The notes under the pieces: generated by a model
The model's input: the letters and a program-made list of their open reading frames with translations, nothing else
Databases searched by the model: none
What the model was told of the DNA's origin: nothing
Assembly: GCA_025937785.1 (NCBI GenBank)
Contig: JAICQQ010000001.1
Span: forward strand, 103,098 to 167,097
Origin: Polyangiaceae bacterium
GTDB lineage: Bacteria > Myxococcota_A > Polyangia > Polyangiales > Polyangiaceae
Direction of reading: 5' to 3'
Length of the DNA: 64,000 nt
Position numbers and translations under genes: made by a program
Shown: piece after piece, positions 61,682 through 64,000 of the stretch
Layout of the letters: each line of letters begins with the position of its first letter
Position numbering within the stretch: position 1 is the first letter of the stretch

Positions 61682-62119
61682 ATGAAGAACGCCTCCGGTC
61701 CCCGATCGCAACCCGTGCGCCGCCCCATGCGCCTGCTCCTCGTCGACGATGAGCCGGCCGTGCTGCGCGGGCTGCGGCGTGTGATCGCGCAGCGGCGACC
61801 ATTCTGGGAACTTCATTGCGAATCGGGCGGTGCCCAGGCGCTTGCTCGACTCGACGAGACCCACATCGACTGTCTCATGACCGACCTGCAGATGCCGAAC
61901 ATGCACGGCATGGAGCTGCTCACCGCAGTTCGGCTGTCTCACCCGGACTGCGTCCGCTTGGTTCACTCGTCGCAGATCGAGACGAACGGCAGGGACGAGG
62001 TGGCCGCACTCTGCCACAGGATCCTCGACAAGCCCGCCACGCCGGACGCTGTCATTTCCACGCTCGACTGGGCCATGCGCCTGGCCGTACATCGGGACCT
62101 CACGGGCGCCGCTGTGTGA
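61682..62119 (+). CDS. Single-domain response regulator
   Basis: 145 residues: a receiver domain only (about 16-135), with DDE at 22-24, phosphoacceptor D68 in TDLQMPNMHG, K117 in LDKPA, and Ser96/97 in place of Thr. No output domain or partner kinase is adjacent. It resembles CheY-like receivers. It may work by phospho-dependent binding to a partner protein. Confidence 0.88.
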   Translation: MKNASGPRSQPVRRPMRLLLVDDEPAVLRGLRRVIAQRRPFWELHCESGGAQALARLDETHIDCLMTDLQMPNMHGMELLTAVRLSHPDCVRLVHSSQIETNGRDEVAALCHRILDKPATPDAVISTLDWAMRLAVHRDLTGAAV

Positions 62120-62234
62120 TGTGCGAGTGAGCGCGCGGGCTGCGGGCCTCCCAAACGAAACTGCGTGAGTGGGGTTCCTGGCCTGCGCAGGGCTCGCGTG
62201 ACGACGTGGCCCTACACGCGCTAAGGTGGCGGCA

Positions 62235-63317
62235 ATGGTCAAGCTCGGTGAGCTCAAGCGCTACGCTATTGGGCGCAGCCTGTTCGAGCCGACATCCCTC
62301 AAGCGCGCTATCGGCCGGCTCGGCTTCGTCCAGGCTGATCCGATTCGCGCTCCCGCACGCGCGCAAGACCTCACGTTGCGACTGCGCGTCGCGGGCTATC
62401 GTGCTGGGGATTTGGAGCGCCACTATCGGCGCCTGGGCATCGAAGAAGACTTCTTCGTCAACTATGGCTTCATGCCCGCCGACTTGAGAGCGCTGCTGCA
62501 CCCGCGTTCGGGTCTGCGCAAGATGCCGCGAGCACGCGCACGGCAAGCGCAGCGCATCCTGCAGCTGGTGACCGAGCGCGGCACGGTACACCCGCGCGAG
62601 GTGGAAGCCGAGCTGGGCTCCGGCACCGAAACGAACTGGTGGGGTGGCGCTTCGAACACCACGACGCGACTGCTCGATCATCTGCATTTCAGCGGACAGT
62701 TGCGCGTTGCTGGGCGGGACTCTGGGATTCGTCTGTACGCGCCTGGCAGCGCTTTCCCCACCCGCGCTCGGGGGGATCTGAGCAGTCTCGATGCTCTCAT
62801 CGACATTGCGGTGCGCAAGTACGCGCCGTTGCCGAGCGCCAGTCTGGCACCGCTGATTGGCCGCCTGCGCTACGGAGCGCCGCAATGGCGCGCGGACCTC
62901 AGATCAGCCGTCGCCCGGACGAAGCAGCGCCTGGCCAGCGCCCACGTGGCGGGTACCGATTGGTTCTGGCCGAGCGACGAGGCACTGCCTCAGATGAGTC
63001 GCGAGGGCGACGAGCACGTGCGACTGCTGGCGCCCTTCGATCCGGTCGTGTGGGACCGCCGGCGCTTCGAGCTATTTTGGGGCTGGCAGTACCGCTTCGA
63101 AGCCTACACACCGAAGAGCAAGCGCAAGCTCGGTTACTACGCGCTGCCGCTCTTGTGGCGGGACCAGATCATCGGCTGGGGTAATCTGACCGTGGTCGAC
63201 GGGCGACTCGACGCCAGCTTCGGCTACGTCGGTGGCAAGGTGCCTTCAGCGCGCGCTTTCAAACGCGGCCTCGAGCAAGAGCTCGCCGCGTTCGAGCGTT
63301 TCCTCGACTTGCGATGA
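62235..63317 (+). CDS. AlkZ/YcaQ-family DNA glycosylase-like protein
   Basis: 360 residues of the winged-helix HTH_42 family. The N-terminal glycosylase motif is QxD (FVQADPIRAPARAQDL), the form seen in AlkZ-like members. Winged-helix segments and the C-terminal LLAPFDPVVWDRRRF and YYALPLLWRDQIIGWGNL blocks are clear. YcaQ unhooks interstrand crosslinks; AlkZ acts on other lesions. It is the first gene of a pair with the next ORF, 16 bases away. ATG at 62235. Confidence 0.88.
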   Translation: MVKLGELKRYAIGRSLFEPTSLKRAIGRLGFVQADPIRAPARAQDLTLRLRVAGYRAGDLERHYRRLGIEEDFFVNYGFMPADLRALLHPRSGLRKMPRARARQAQRILQLVTERGTVHPREVEAELGSGTETNWWGGASNTTTRLLDHLHFSGQLRVAGRDSGIRLYAPGSAFPTRARGDLSSLDALIDIAVRKYAPLPSASLAPLIGRLRYGAPQWRADLRSAVARTKQRLASAHVAGTDWFWPSDEALPQMSREGDEHVRLLAPFDPVVWDRRRFELFWGWQYRFEAYTPKSKRKLGYYALPLLWRDQIIGWGNLTVVDGRLDASFGYVGGKVPSARAFKRGLEQELAAFERFLDLR

Positions 63318-63333
63318 GCTCGAGCGATCTCAC

Positions 63334-63864
63334 GTGCACCGCCTCTTCGATCTGCGCATGGCCGACGGTAGCCGCCATTTCGGTGAGCTCCCCGAAACCC
63401 ATGACCCCCAAGAGCCCGAATGGCATCGACTCGGATCCCACGTGTCCGGTCTGGCGGGCGCCGCTCTGACGGGGTTCGTGACTGACGACGTGACCGAAGC
63501 GTGGATCGCGTTTACGCTCGCCGGTCAGCAGTTCTCACTGAACAATCAGCAGAGCCAGTGGTGGTTCTTCGTGAACGATCCGAGCTGCCCCGACGAACTC
63601 TTGCTGCTGGTGCTGGACCATTTCGAAGGGCTGCTGAATCCGCGCGGGGCAATAGCGCGTCGCTTCGGCCCGATCGCCGGTGCGTACCGCGTGATGGTCT
63701 ACGAGGAAGACGGGCGCGTGACCTTCAAGGACTTTGCGGAGCGCGGGGCGGCCGAAGGCTACGCCGACGACGCGGCTTTCGAGAGCGGACTCACGTTGGC
63801 TCAGGTGTTCGACCAAGACCTGCGCCTGATCCACTTTGCTCGTTGTCCAGCTATGCCGAGCTAG
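63334..63864 (+). CDS. Hypothetical protein following the AlkZ-like gene
   Basis: 176 residues, no signal or membrane segment, an alpha/beta fold (VTEAWIAFTLAGQQFSLNNQQ, WWFFVNDPSCPDELLLLVLDHF, VTFKDFAERGAAEGYADDAA). No family recognised. GTG at 63334 is only 16 bases after the glycosylase stop, so the two are probably an operon. ATG at 63358 is an alternative start. Confidence 0.75.
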   Translation: MHRLFDLRMADGSRHFGELPETHDPQEPEWHRLGSHVSGLAGAALTGFVTDDVTEAWIAFTLAGQQFSLNNQQSQWWFFVNDPSCPDELLLLVLDHFEGLLNPRGAIARRFGPIAGAYRVMVYEEDGRVTFKDFAERGAAEGYADDAAFESGLTLAQVFDQDLRLIHFARCPAMPS

Positions 63865-64000
63865 GGCCTGTCCCTGAATTGGTCTGGCCCGTGAACGTGA
63901 ACGTGTGCGTGCCCGTGCCCGAGAAGTCGAGGAAAGAGCTATCCATGGCGGTGGAAGTGTGTTCCATGGGTAGGCCAGCATGGTTAGACAGCAGCTGGAC
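63851..64000 (-). CDS. Partial gene entering from the right end
   Basis: An open frame of about 50 codons on the minus strand ends at 63851 and keeps strong G/C at third positions. The residues (LPMEHTSTAMDSSFLDFSGT, THTFTFTGQTNSGTGP) look like the C-terminus of a secreted or surface protein. It overlaps the stop of the convergent gene. Partial, so no function given. Confidence 0.4.
   Translation of the reverse strand, partial: VQLLSNHAGLPMEHTSTAMDSSFLDFSGTGTHTFTFTGQTNSGTGPSSA

Noticed and set aside
1..64000. tRNA genes, CRISPR arrays, insertion sequences, prophage genes
   Set aside because: No cloverleaf, repeat-spacer array, transposase or phage protein was seen on either strand.

Overview
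This 64 kb window is chromosomal DNA from a high-GC, predatory-type Gram-negative bacterium, most likely a myxobacterium (Myxococcota, probably Polyangiales). The evidence is strong G/C third-position bias, frequent GTG starts and many secreted lipoproteins. Typical myxobacterial families are also present: DUF4388 proteins, a PEGA-tailed receiver protein, a Ser/Thr kinase, CarD, an AgmX/PglI-type C-terminal domain, TPR and HEAT proteins, and a lysine-rich histone H1-like protein. I see no prophage, insertion sequence, CRISPR array, rRNA or tRNA.

Layout. 0-6 kb: a receiver-DUF4388-PEGA membrane protein, a sulfatase-fold lipoprotein lacking metal ligands and a GH5 cellulase lipoprotein. 6-12 kb: queE, rph, a radical SAM enzyme of the AmmeMemoRadiSam type, an S-adenosyl-L-methionine hydrolase-like gene and a Uma2 nuclease. 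12-22 kb: a TPR-metallopeptidase lipoprotein, an NtrC-type regulator, a DUF4388-J-domain-TPR protein, and a Kelch-like lipoprotein divergent from a Ser/Thr kinase with overlapping start codons. 22-30 kb: an AI-2E-family permease, an acetyltransferase, trpS, a monooxygenase-like protein, trmL, an outer-membrane protein, rnc and a SurA-like isomerase. 30-38 kb: an orphan beta-class DNA methyltransferase, carD, ppx/gppA, an OmpA lipoprotein, a tiny histone-like gene with its own promoter and terminator, and an operon encoding an HNH nuclease, an AgmX-like protein and a helical protein.

38-46 kb: a lipoprotein resembling a dead aspartyl protease, coaD, a nucleotidyltransferase with a small helical partner (toxin-antitoxin-like), a four-gene overlapping operon (thiolase, small protein, FliH/SctL-like protein, site-2 protease), and purC. 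46-56 kb: a DHH-like protein with its motifs in permuted order, a GNAT-like protein, a HEAT/discoidin-like secreted protein, a second peptidase-MA-like protein, two tandem cysteine-rich lipoproteins, chorismate mutase and a von Willebrand A lipoprotein. 56-64 kb: a carboxypeptidase-regulatory-repeat protein ending in a PDZ domain, an ECF sigma factor with a SnoaL-like tail, a divergent SDR, a decayed cytochrome c fragment, a lone receiver protein, an AlkZ/YcaQ-like glycosylase and a hypothetical protein.

The genes are a mix of housekeeping functions (tRNA synthesis and modification, RNA processing, CoA and purine synthesis) and signalling or envelope functions of unknown target. No single large pathway spans the window. 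The least explained items are the permuted DHH protein, the thiolase/FliH-like/M50 operon, the small protein-nucleotidyltransferase pair, and three proteins that keep an enzyme fold but have lost catalytic residues.
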